From NCBI GenBank assembly GCA_021234155.1, contig JAJEKV010000061.1, positions 5,264,653 through 5,328,652 on the forward strand: a stretch of 64,000 nucleotides of DNA, in the 5' to 3' direction. The position numbers were made by a program, and so were the translations under genes. Position 1 is the first letter of the stretch, and every line of letters starts with the position of its first letter. The notes beneath the pieces are model-generated. The model saw only the letters and a program-made list of their open reading frames with translations. It searched no databases and was not told the origin of the DNA. The stretch is from Isoetes taiwanensis. Taxonomy: Eukaryota > Streptophyta > Lycopodiopsida > Isoetales > Isoetaceae. Positions 1-10,090 of this stretch are shown piece by piece.

Positions 1-982
1 TCTCTGCAGCAACCCCGAGGACGTCAATGAGCCTGCTGCTCCAGCGCGTTGAGCACTGTGAGATGCTTGCCAAGTCGCCCGTAAGCATTTGGGAGTAAGT
101 ATGAGCGCGCTCATACTCTAGTCTGAGCTAGGGCATATGAGGAGGTGTTGGACAGGCGTCTGGAGCAACGTGCCAAGCCAGTTGCAAGTAGAGGGGAAGG
201 TGGTCTGAGTCCACCTCCTCATCCCTACCATTTGTTCCCACTCAAAAATGTTTGACGAGATGCATGTCTTACTCGGCCACTAAAATATAGTCTACCACGC
301 TGGACCCACCTCCCTGGTTCTCCTGCCTGCATGTGTGTTGGCTGGTGGACGGCCACTATGCTAGTCCATTGTAAATCACTAGGTCAAAGATACTGCAGAG
401 CAGCAACAACTGCCTCCCATCGAGACCTGGATGTCAGCTGATGTCCATGGCCAAGCTCCTTCTGAAGGGCGCAGTTGCAACACATCATCTGTCAGAGGGT
501 CAAATCTCATCGGTTGTTCTGTGCCAGTGCGAGCATTGAAGTCTCCAACGAGCATGACACTACCTTCCTGCGTGTGCTGCTGTATGTCATCATATAGATC
601 GACATAGGGCGCCAACCTATCCACATTCAGATAGTTGTGATAGAAGTTGCTCTCGGCATGTGGGAAGTAGCAGGCCGCTACAAATAGTGGGCTATCACCG
701 CAATTCTGCACGTGCACCCACAGGCACCTGTTATGTTTGTCTGTCTTGCATAGGGAAACTGACTATGCCAGGGTTGTCCGGTAGTAGCAGGCGACTCCTC
801 CGTGCCCCCTTTTCCTGTGCATTCATTGAAGACGGAGTAGCGATGGTATCCTGGCAAGTCAGGTAGTCTATGTCAGGATGCTCCCATGTTTCCATGAGAA
901 AGATGAGGTCCATATCGGTGGCAACCAGGTTGAGAATGTCTCCCTTCTGCCATGGGAAGCTCCGACAATTCCAAGAGACCAT
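1..982 (-). pseudogene. LINE ORF2 N-terminus: endonuclease/exonuclease/phosphatase domain, broken
   Basis: Starting near 982, MVSWNCRSFPW holds the catalytic Asn strand of the EEP fold, followed by the metal-binding Glu in DLIFLMETWEHPD. In another frame (717-379) is VMLVGDFNARTG, the Asp/Asn catalytic strand. Back in the first frame come VVDYILVAE (about 295-270) and the SDHLPL motif (208-191), whose Asp-His closes the active site. So all EEP landmarks are present in order but spread over two frames, with in-frame stops at 269-271, 242-244 and 128-130. The linker toward the reverse transcriptase begins left of 190 and leaves the window. It once nicked target DNA for target-primed reverse transcription. 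Confidence 0.8.
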
Positions 983-997
983 GCGCAGGCATAATCC

Positions 998-2409
998 CTA
1001 TTTGCTGGCAGGAGCTGCGGCAGTAAGTTTGGCGGTGGCAGCGCAAGGGGTGGTGGTGGAGGTGGAGGCAGCATGTGGCATGTTGTGCGTGGCAGGTGAG
1101 GCCATTGTAGCAGGACGTGCAACTGGGGTTGCAACAGAAGGGCCTCGAGGGTTTGGGATTCCATCCATATTCGGTGGCCTGAAGATCTGCATCCTTCCCC
1201 AGACCAGCCCTGCTGCCCCTCCATGTTTGCGAACACTCTTGACTTTCTCCAACTCACGCCTGCAGTCCTTCTGCTGTGCCGGAGTCAGATCCCGGTCCAC
1301 GTACAACGTAATCCCCTTCAATTGCCTGTCTTGGGTAGGATGGCTGCTCGCTCTTATGCATTCCTGACTGTGAAGGTGACCACCCAGGGACGGTCAGGGC
1401 GCTAGGCTCCATGGCGTATTGCCCTAAGAATGTGTACGGGTGTGTGAAATGTCATCCGGGCCAGGATTTGTGTCTGGAGTCAGTTGATGAGATGCTCTCC
1501 TGCTCCTCTGTCAAGCCGCACACCACCACATTGTGGCACCTGTGTCTCCACTCCTGAGTGGTCGTGCTCGTGCTGGCTGCTGCGGTATACGCTATTTTTG
1601 ATGTGCAGGGCATGGGTTGTGGCCTGTGGTGGGATGGTGGTGGCATGGGGCCGCTTGATGATGCAGCGGTGGGCCGTCCTGGTTGGCGTCTTGCAGGGTG
1701 TCGGGTATATGGATCTGTCATGTCCCATGCTTTGGCCTCTGCTCTCTGTAGTCGGGAGCTCAGCTCCTGCTGGAATTGCCGTTGCCGTGCCATTTCATAC
1801 GTGCATTGCCACAATTGTTCATGGGATTCTGCATGGAGGCCCTTGCCCTTTCTGGGCGATGGTTGTCCAGAGCTTCTGCAACTCCTGGTCTCGTGTCTCG
1901 GCCTTCCTCTGAAGTGCTCTCAACTCCGATTGGCTCTCTTCAAAGGTAGTCTGGATGTTTTGCATGGTGGTGGCAGCCTCCGCGAATTCTGATTGGAGGT
2001 GGGAGATGGCTGCCATTGTCTTCTGATCAGCACGCTGCCTATCTTGTGCCATGGTCTCTATGATGGTGGAGACGGAGTCCACACGAGTCCACAGGTCAAC
2101 TAGATCTTGCTTCAGCTGTTGTCTTTTGAAGTGTGCCAAATGGATGCCGTCTTCCAGTTGTTGTGTGCGGGTCTCCATCTCTGCAATCCGCTGCCTCTCT
2201 GCTGCCAGTTGTCTTCTGAGAATATGGGGTGCCGAGGACTGGATCTCTTCTGCCAGGTCTGTAATTCGAGTCCTATTGTATGAGATTCCTGCCTCCAGTT
2301 GTTTCAAGGTCGTCATCTGTGCCTGGTCTGCCGTCGGTTCTGAACAACAATCAATCTCTTCTCGGGTCGATCTTGCTGATTGGGCCTTCGCCTGTGCCTC
2401 TCTCCTCAT
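998..2409 (-). pseudogene. LINE ORF1 protein (coiled coil + RRM-like + C-terminal domain), frameshifted
   Basis: The ATG at 2409 opens about 196 codons rich in Glu, Gln, Arg and Leu with heptad-like spacing, a predicted coiled coil. Near 1825-1850 the frame shifts and the helix continues (1814 downwards, QLWQCTYEMARQRQFQQ). A low-complexity Pro/Ser/Thr linker follows, then HNVVVCGL, an RRM-like strand. After another shift, VVTFTVRNA and LYVDRDLTPAQQKD, RRELEKVKSVRKHG and GRMQIF (1410-1180) match the C-terminal domain known from L1 ORF1 (Transposase_22-like) proteins. Such proteins bind RNA as trimeric chaperones. At least two frameshifts make this a pseudogene. Angiosperm L1 ORF1 usually carries a zinc knuckle; none is seen here. 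Confidence 0.72.
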
Positions 2410-2510
2410 GGAAGTGGCCTCTCCTTTAGTGGCATGGGCCTGGGCTTGGGCTGTAGCTTGAGGGGTGTCTCCATCCAGGTGGGGGTTTGGGTAAGGGGGT
2501 TAAAAGAAAG

Positions 2511-3900
2511 AAATAACCATGAGGCTAAACATGACATGTAGTCCCACAAATACCAGGCCAAAGAATAATCTAACAGCCAAAACAAGGATCAATTAGTGGA
2601 TGATCAAGAATAACTGCTTGACCCTCCTCTATATACTGCCCATGTACGTGCTAAGTGAGCTTCATGCACTTTAGTTAGCTTAGAAGTCTGTTGGGCTAGT
2701 TGCTGTAATGTCAAATCTTCCTGAACCATATAAGGTAATTCACATAGATTACAAGCATACTACAAGATACGAAGACAACTAGCATGGCAGATAATTGGCC
2801 TAAGATATGAAATAGTTTGTTCTTCCATGTCCTCCCAACTCCACCCTTCTGTACACACACAATAAAAGTAACATACTCTTCAACCTCCTCTTTGACTGTC
2901 ATCCTATTTGTTTCTGGAAGTCCAACAATGTGCAACTGTTAGGGCCCTATCATCGGAATCAATCACTAGCAATTGGATGCCATGTATGCACTGGCTCTGC
3001 CTCAACAAGAAATGAATATGTCGGTAATACCATGTCTATTGTCTCACTAGATGCCTGCATTGCTTTGTTTGTCATTTTGATGGCTCTTGGTCCTCAGTTT
3101 GTACACCTGCATCAACTAAATGTTCATTCAACGGCCCATGTTGGTTGCAAGGATTGAGTCCTATTCAAATCAATATTTGATGTTTAGGCCTATTCTTGTA
3201 CCCGATAAACTACGTGGTATGAGGTTGACAATATTAGTAACACATCCAATTCTATGGCAGCCAATGTCTCTCATGATCTTGAAGAAATTAAAGTTCAATT
3301 TCTTGTATTCTTATCTCAATCTTTGCAAGAGTGCAGACATCATCCTGTGATGGGAGGCACTGTACATTTTTCGCATTCTGTGAGATGTGCTCCAGCCTAC
3401 TGAATTATCACATTATCATGTTCATTTATTGGGTTCCCACCTTAAAATGTCACTTTGCCCATCATATGTGGTGTTGTATGTTGACCTTGGGATGTCTAAT
3501 ACATCCTGCTTTCTTTCTTTTTCTGGATTTGTTGCTATTTTGGGGTTTGTCTTTCCATTTCTAGTGCCAAAGGAAGATTCGGATCTTGTTGTTGGACTTC
3601 GTAGTGGTATTGGAGGCAGTGCAACCCATGTGACCAAGTTGATGGTTGCATAATTAACATTCACATGTACAGGAGGATAAATAAACCAATAATGATGTTC
3701 TTATTTTGTGAATTCCTTCTCTCAACATGGTCACCTTCTCATGATATATGCAGTAATATGTGTTGAATTCCCTTAGCTCCACTACAAAGTATGGCTTTAG
3801 CTTCTCAAAACTCCTTTGCTTTCCTCAACATTTGTATTATCTAATTATCTACTTCAAGAAAACACTTAAGTCCAAGCTCCGGCATCTAATTTGTCTTTAG
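2511..3900. other. No gene recognised
   Basis: Mixed-composition sequence with only short open frames on both strands (longest about 80-90 codons, e.g. 3387-3653 plus). None shows a domain I recognise. It separates the left-edge LINE from the gypsy relic and may be older decayed repeat. Confidence 0.5.
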
Positions 3901-4260
3901 GTGCCTATCCAAAATATGTTGATCCTTGGGGAGATATGAGTCTAGATCAAGACCATGCCATTGCTGCCTTGCTTGATCCTTATCTTATGCCTTGCAATCG
4001 GATTCAGCTTGTTGACATGTTTTAGGATGATGACACCTCACACGACACTGTTGAAGTAGCTGCTGTCATGAAGCAACCTTTACTGGAACCCACTCAACAG
4101 CCCTTATTTTTTTTCCACGCAGAGTGCTGAACCACCGGTTCTGTTACAACCCCCTACTCACACTATCACAGATATGGATGTTATTCTGCACATTCAAACT
4201 TCGGAAGTTGAAGTCATTAATTTGGGGGATAACCAACCAATCTTCCCAAACCCCATGAAG

Positions 4261-5311
4261 CTCATGCACTCAGTCTCTTCAAAAAATTCAAGCACATCTT
4301 TGCGTGGAGTTATAAACATTTAAGAGGTATAAAAAAGGAGTTGGGGAAACTCACCATTCCTACCAAACCTGATGCATGCCCCATCTAGCAATGACAGTAC
4401 AGGCTTAACTCCAATTATCGTGACCGTGTCAAGGCAGAAATTGACAAGCTATTACAACATTCACTTCGTCATGGGGTACTTTTGCCTATAAAGTGGTGCC
4501 CTTTGGTTTGTCCAACTCACCTTCCACTTTCCAGCGCATTATACTTTCTGTTTTTCAGGATTACATGAAAGATAATGCTTTTCTGCAAGTTTTTCAAGAT
4601 GACTTTTCTGCTTATAGCACCATGGATGATCATCTCACCAAACTTGAGCTTGTTTTTCAAAAATACGATGAATCGGATATCAGTTTGAATCCCGAAAAGT
4701 GTACCTTCTGCATCACTTCAGGTGTTCTTCTAGGCCACGTAGTTAGTAAAGAAGGCAATACAATGGACCCTGCCAAGATCAACTGTGTTCTCAAGGCTCA
4801 GGCGCCTACCAACATTAAAGAGACACGATCTTTTCTTGGGAAAGTCAATTATTATGCTATCTTCATTCTTGGGCTAGCTGCCATTGCTGATCCCATTCAT
4901 AAACTCACGGGTGATGAGTCACTTGGGTTTGAAATCCCTAAGCAGATGAGATCTTTCAAAAATTGAAGGTTTTGCTTCCTCAAGCTCCTATTCTTGTTCC
5001 ACCTCAATGGGACAAACCCTTTCACGTTCATGTTGATGTTTCAGCTTTTGCTATTGGTGTTGTTCTTTCCCAAGAATATGACTCTCAACTGGACAAACCG
5101 ATTTATTATGCAAGCAGGAAACTCAATCCTGCTGAGAAGAATTATTCAGCCACGGAATGAAAAGCACTTGGACTCATCTTTTGTGTGCAACACTTTCACC
5201 ACTATACTACTGGGAAGCAAAATCAAGTTCTTTGTGGATCATCAAGCTCTACTTCATCTGATCAATAAAATGATGCCCAGGGGCCGCATTGCTCGTTGGA
5301 TGCTCTTCTAA
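4261..5311 (+). pseudogene. Ty3/gypsy reverse transcriptase / RNase H, with internal deletion
   Basis: NYRDRVKAEIDKLL (about 4408-4450) normally precedes the RT palm, but it runs almost directly into GTFAYKVVPFGLSNSPSTFQR (4470 onward). The roughly 80-90 residues carrying the first catalytic Asp are missing. The second metal site reads FQDD (about 4594) instead of the usual Y-x-D-D type. RNase H follows: FHVHVDVSAFAIGVVLSQ with its first Asp (about 5018-5070), then KPIYYASRKLNPAEKNYSATE and a stop at 5158-5160. The chain continues after the stop (KALGLIFCVQHFHHY) and in another frame (FFVDHQALLHLI). Not functional. Confidence 0.8.
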
Positions 5312-6735
5312 AAGAGTTTGCTCCCTTTGAAATCATTTATAAGGTAGAAAAGTCTCATGTGATGCTTGATCCACACACCCATACAGATACCTCCTCAGGA
5401 GTTTCAGACATTTTTTTGGATGCCCAACTCTTCTTGGTCACAGCCACGCTACATTGGTTCCATGACTATCAACAATATCTTCTTTCTGGTGCCTTACCAT
5501 TTGAAGATCCCACGCTTTCTCCAGAAAAGCTATGCTCATGCCATCAACAATTCCTTCGTGATGTCCGTGACTATACCATGGTTGTGGGACATCTCTACAA
5601 GCGTGGCAAAGATATGATTTTGCATCGATGTGTTATTCCTCATGAAGTCCCGGATATTGTTCGCCAAGCACATAAAGGATTTGGTGGAGGCCATTTTAGT
5701 GTTGATAACACGGCACGAAAAATTCTTTTGGCTTGCTAATTTGGCCCAAGGACGCTCACGCTATGCGTGCCAATGTGATGTCTGTCAACGCATGGGAAGG
5801 CCCACAATCTGTGATTCTTTATCCTTAACTTCAGTAGCCACGTCGTTACCCTTCAGCAAATGGGGTATGGATTTTGTTGGGCCCATTGATCCACCTGCTC
5901 GAAACTCCTGTGCTCGATATATCCTTATTCTCACTGATTATGTCATGAACATTACCTGATAACACTACTGCCAGCATGGCGCGGGTACTCTACACGCATG
6001 TCATTACACGTTTCGGCTGCCCCACGGAACTCGTGAGTGACAGGGGAGTTCATTTTATCAATCAAACGATCAAGGAACTCACGGACTACTTGTATATCCA
6101 TCATAGGAAGAGCACTCCATATTATCCACAAGGCAATGGTCTCATTAAGTACCAACAAAACTCTGATCAACATTCTAAAGAAGATTTGTGATGCTTCCAG
6201 GAAAGATTGGCATGAAAAGTTACCCACTGTTTTATGGGATTACAGCACCACTTATAAAATTGCCACAATTCAAACATCTTTCCAGCTTGTGTATGGCCAA
6301 GAGGCCTTGATGCCTTTTGAGTTTGTCCTGCCTACTCTCAGATTTCAACTCGTTACCTTACATGATCCTTCCGCTGCTTTACAGGAAAGGGTCTATCAGT
6401 TGCAACAATTAGATGAAATTCACAGGGATGCCTATCTCAGGGTTCTTGATGGGCAACAATTGCGGAAATCCTGGCATGACTACCACATCAAAACCAAAAC
6501 TTTTAATGAAGGGGATTTAGTTCTTCTTTATGATTTCATATACAAAAATTTTCTAGGCAAACTCAAATTTCGTTGGCTTGGTCCTTACAAAATTATTAAA
6601 GTGGTACAAACGAGCGTGTTTCAACTCGCGGAATTAGATGACACTCCTTTACCTACCGTGATTAATGGTTTTGGTCTCAAAACATTCCATGCTGATTCCA
6701 ACAGCTCAATTCAAGAAACAGACGCAAATGATTGA
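5296..6735 (+). pseudogene. Ty3/gypsy integrase, catalytic Glu lost by frameshift
   Basis: The HHCC-type zinc finger is visible: HKGFGGGHFS, then in another frame CDVCQRMGRP (to about 5800). The integrase core gives FSKWGMDFVGP (first Asp, about 5865) and TELVSDRGVHF (second Asp, about 6028). The segment that should hold the third acidic residue, PYYPQGNGLIK, shifts frame near 6145 into STNKTLINILKK, so the expected Glu codon is absent. The rest (TSFQLVYGQEALMPFE, GDLVLLYD, LGPYKIIKV, FHAD) is the usual gypsy C-terminus. At least three breaks are present. Confidence 0.82.
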
Positions 6736-6912
6736 GTACCAAACTTATATTATATGCAAAACAGAGTAAGATTTCAAAAATTGGGCGTAGCTCTTATTTA
6801 GTCGCAGGGGGCATCGTCCTTATTCTATCACAAAAATCCTACCTAACTTTTCAGGCTGCTCCGGGTTTGGAGCAGCACAGGTACACAGGATTACATAACC
6901 CTGTGTTGCTCC

Positions 6913-7034
6913 AAGCTATTTATGAAGGAACAATTGCATCAGATATATGAAGTATCGTATCATGTTCAAACAACTGCATCACAAGAATCATTGTCGCTTC
7001 AAATTCATAAACTTCAGTATCAAGATAAAAAGCT
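6913..7034. repeat. Direct repeat, copy 1 (122 bp, offset 240 bp)
   Basis: Bases 6913-7034 recur nearly identically at 7153-7274, with a handful of substitutions. The 118-bp spacer is not repeated. The pair sits between the gypsy relic and a LINE fragment and looks like a recent local duplication. Confidence 0.9.
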
Positions 7035-7152
7035 ACGTTTAAACAAAAACTCTGATAACTTCATCATAGGCAACAAAAACAAGAAGTAAAATAGCTAGGA
7101 AATTAAGAAATTATGCACCTAAAAGATGTATTGCCTCATTCTAAGAAAGATG

Positions 7153-7274
7153 AAGCTATTTGTGAAGGAACAATTGCATCAGACATATGAAGTATCGTAT
7201 CCTGTTCAAACAACTGCATCACAAGAATCATTGTCACTTCAAATTCATAAACTTCAGTATCAAGATAAAAAGCT
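7153..7274. repeat. Direct repeat, copy 2 (122 bp)
   Basis: Second copy of the 6913-7034 unit; similarity ends abruptly at AAAAAGCT on both copies. LINE-derived coding sequence starts about 60 bp later. Confidence 0.9.
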
Positions 7275-7334
7275 GACCACAAACAACCTGCTAGTATTTG
7301 GTGATGAAAGGAAAGGGACAATCAAGGATGGGTA

Positions 7335-8080
7335 TAGCAATAAATTATTTACCTGCCTTATTGTCATCCGTATATAAGATCTTCGCCAAGGCTTTTGCAG
7401 AGCGGGTAAAGGACGTCTTGACAGAGTCCATCTCAACAACCCAGTCAGGTTTTCTTCCAAAACGGTGCATTTTGAACGATGTTGCTACTGCTTACGAGGG
7501 AATTTATTGGGCACGTAAGCAAAACCTTCCAGTTCTATACCTTAAACTTGATTTTGCAAAGGCTTATGACAGTGTCAGCTAGGAATTCATGCGCCGATGT
7601 ATGCTAAGACTGGGATTTGGGGAACAGTTCACATCAGATATTATGAAGCTGCATATCTCTGCTTGGGCGATTCTTCTGTTCCATGGTGAGCCGTTAGATG
7701 CCTTTTCACTCGGTCATGGTATTCGCCAAAGATGCCCTTTAGCACCATTGCTTTTCACAATTGTTGCAGAGGCGTTGTCACAGTTATTCACCATTGCAGC
7801 CGCAGAGGGACTTCTCCACGGTCTTGCAATGGAGGACGGCACACAAGAGGTTTGCAATCAATAAGCAGACGACACGTTCCTCTTCCTAATCGCTAATGAT
7901 GAGAATCTTGCTGTTGCCAAAATGCTTTTAGATACTTTTTCACTGGCTTCCGGTGTTCTTGTGGGGTGGCAGAAGTGTACAGCTTTGTGGACATTGGATA
8001 ATCCGGCTCCAGATCCTGTACTTTAATCTCCAACATGCAATTCTGAGAGTTCTTTTGGGATGCCATCGTTGAATCTCCCC
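7335..8080 (+). pseudogene. LINE reverse transcriptase fragment (same family as the 20949-23580 element)
   Basis: A 5'-truncated RT: SSVYKIFAKAFAERVK, TTQSGFLPKRCILNDVATAY, then LKLDFAKAYDSV with the first catalytic Asp. A TAG at 7580-7582 replaces the Trp expected after DSV. The frame continues through a GIRQRCPLAPLLFTIVAEA block, and at 7862-7864 a TAA replaces the aromatic residue of the F/Y-ADD active site, leaving stop-ADDTFLFL. It ends in the post-RT linker (SGVLVGWQKCTALW). The match to the minus-strand element at 22276-23322 is close enough to call one family. Confidence 0.85.
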
Positions 8081-9360
8081 AGGAACTTCAATCCAAGGTC
8101 TGCACATGTGACTGATGATCTGCCTGGCTCCCAGCCTAGTCCATTTTCCATTCAAAAAGGTTGAGAAAATCTTTAGTAGGGCTTCTGGATGTGGCTTTTT
8201 GCATTGAAATCAACCTGCCCCCAAAAGGGCTGCTCCGGTCTAGAAAGAACAGATTCGAATGTATGTAAATGCTAAACAGCTCGCCCTTGCCTTTGAAAAA
8301 TTGCTACCACAAAGGTATCAGAGGCAGCGCAGGCCCTATTGACAGAAACATGAATGTAATTTTGTCGTGCCCCAGTGCTTGCTGAATGCTGGCTTCTTGG
8401 GAAATAATCTCATGTCATTATCAAGGTATAATAAGACATCGTATTTGTAAAGAACGCTTGATAATTTTCTTATCCTTGTAGCCTCTAATTACTCGAACAA
8501 GAGCATGCATCTACAGATTATTCTTCAGGATTATGATTTGCCATTTAGGCAATCGAAGCCGGCCCTTAACCCCTAGCCGGCTTCCTTGAAGACAGCCATC
8601 GGTTTCTAGTTTTTAGTTTTTGGTGTGCAGCTTTTGCCTTTTTGCTTGAAGACGTCACCTTTTTCCATTGCCCTATTTCAAAAGTGCACATTTTTGTCAA
8701 TAGAAATGCCAAGAAAAATTTCTTTTTGGATTAAATCTTTTTCCCATCAACCAAAATTTTGTAAAAAGCATTTGCCAACATAATGAAACTAAGTTTGTTA
8801 ATATGCCATTCATCACACTCAATATAAATAACTTAAAAGATTATGTGCATATCTAGCAATCATGAACTATACCACTGTGGCTTATTATGGGTTGCCAACC
8901 CTGTTAGTTTGGATTTTTAACAAAAAAAAATGCATGAAAGCCTCTGTGAGGGGATGAGGTTGGTTCGGACATAGCTTGCCATCGCCACCTCCACCATTGT
9001 GCTGGTATGGATTATTGTCTAGGATAAGGTTTAGGTTAGCCGTTTGTTTCTAATGTTCTAATAGATGCTTAGGCCTAGCAGGCTTGCCTAACCTCCTCCA
9101 CAACACTTCTTGCAATTCTAGTATGTTCGTGTTGTTGGAATATAACAAGAAGATAACATTATTGTATTAGCTGTTGTGCTAGCCGTTATCACTAGGTTGC
9201 AGGTCAGCATCTATTAGTGGCAAGAATTTACTAGTCATTATTAGTGGTTCCGAGATTTCAGGAACTGCTACATATGTACGAGATCCAGTTGTGAATCCAT
9301 ACATTGTTGTTCACGATTTCTTCACTTAGTTTTCTAATACGTGTTGCCTGTTACGCCAGT
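8081..9360. other. No gene; one short perfect hairpin
   Basis: AT-rich, no convincing open frame on either strand. A 9-bp perfect inverted repeat GAAGCCGGC/GCCGGCTTC with a 12-nt loop lies at 8555-8584. Confidence 0.5.
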
Positions 9361-9369
9361 TAAAATTAA
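9361..9369. repeat. 9-bp target-site duplication, left copy
   Basis: TAAAATTAA immediately outside the left TIR; identical to 10082-10090. Confidence 0.85.
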
Positions 9370-10081
9370 GGGAAATTTACTAAAATAACCTTAATTGTTG
9401 ACTTAATTCCCAAAAAGCCCTTTGTATTTTTTAAATTCCCAAAATGCCCTTAATTCTTAAGTATTTTCCCAAATAGCCCTTTGTAATTTAAAAATCACAA
9501 AAAAACACGTATTTACAATAGAGGATCATTTTCTAAGAGGAAGTGGTTCTTACAGATGACAATAATTTGAAAAATAATTTTCAAAAATCATTATGACAAA
9601 AATATGCAACAGAAATGTCAAATAGAATTTCTGCAACTGCCTTCATTATGCTTGACATTACCACAATGTGTGCACTTGTACATACGCTTTTTTCAATCTC
9701 TGCCTTCTGTCCTATCCCATTTTCTTTTAGAACTACCAGGAGGATGACATGTTGCAGGAGGTAGCTATTCATTATTTTCAAGAAATTCAATATTTGGAGG
9801 ATAGATACGGACATCATATAAAATAGCAAAATGAGCTCTACAAGTAACATGTATGGGTATAAAGCAGCTTCTGCACAAGAAGCCCACAAAGCTTCCCCTT
9901 CAATACGATTTTTATAAAAGCATTAGAATGATAGGCTTATCTCTAGCTTTTGGTGATTTTTAAATTACAAGGGGCTATTTGGGAAAATACTTAAGAATTT
10001 TTGGCATTTTGGGAATTTCAGAAATAGGAAGGGCTTTTTGGGAATTAAGTCAACAATTAAGGTTATTTTGGTAAATTTCCC
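9370..10081. mobile_element. Mutator-like (MULE) deletion derivative with long terminal inverted repeats
   Basis: The element begins GGGAAATTTAC at 9370 and ends with its complement at 10081. About 130-bp terminal inverted repeats (9370-9499 and 9952-10081) align almost throughout. It is flanked by a perfect 9-bp duplication, TAAAATTAA (9361-9369 and 10082-10090). A 9-bp target duplication with long TIRs is the hallmark of Mutator-like elements. The interior (about 450 bp) holds a transposase remnant on the minus strand. At 712 bp it is too short to be autonomous. Confidence 0.88.
9620..9890 (-). pseudogene. Remnant of MULE transposase C-terminus with CCHC zinc knuckle
   Basis: On the minus strand inside the MULE, one frame reads LPPATCHPPGSSKRKWD and, after a stop, KKRMYKCTHCGNVKHNEGSC (knuckle at about 9674-9633). 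The spacing C-x2-C-x4-H-x4-C fits the zinc knuckle that ends many Mutator-family transposases, and a Pro-rich PPGxxKRK linker before it is also typical. The catalytic core is gone and the frame is broken. Confidence 0.65.
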
Positions 10082-10090
10082 TAAAATTAA
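10082..10090. repeat. 9-bp target-site duplication, right copy
   Basis: TAAAATTAA immediately outside the right TIR; identical to 9361-9369. Confidence 0.85.

Larger units (their letters stand above)
1..2510 (-). mobile_element. Decayed LINE (L1-like) with ORF1 and ORF2 endonuclease, running off the left edge
   Basis: Read on the minus strand this is the 5' half of a non-LTR retrotransposon: ORF1 (2409 to about 998) and then the start of ORF2 with its apurinic-like endonuclease (982 to about 1). The reverse transcriptase would lie beyond base 1. Several frame changes and stops show it is dead. The order ORF1 then endonuclease is what is known for L1-type LINEs. The 5' boundary is unclear; the ORF1 frame opens after a stop near 2490. 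Confidence 0.8.
3905..6735 (+). mobile_element. Ty3/gypsy retrotransposon relic (pol region, no LTRs found)
   Basis: From about 3905 a degraded frame precedes recognisable pol: a pre-RT segment (FKHIFAWSYKHLRGI near 4282), reverse transcriptase, RNase H, integrase zinc finger, integrase core and C-terminal domain, in that order. RT before integrase is the Ty3/gypsy arrangement. Stops, frameshifts and an internal deletion show it is dead. No flanking LTR pair or primer-binding site was visible within several kb. Confidence 0.82.

Noticed and set aside
868-1257. 129-codon minus-strand frame with a poly-Pro run
   Set aside because: Alternate frame across the ORF1/ORF2 junction of the decayed LINE; the neighbouring frame carries the ORF1 motif.
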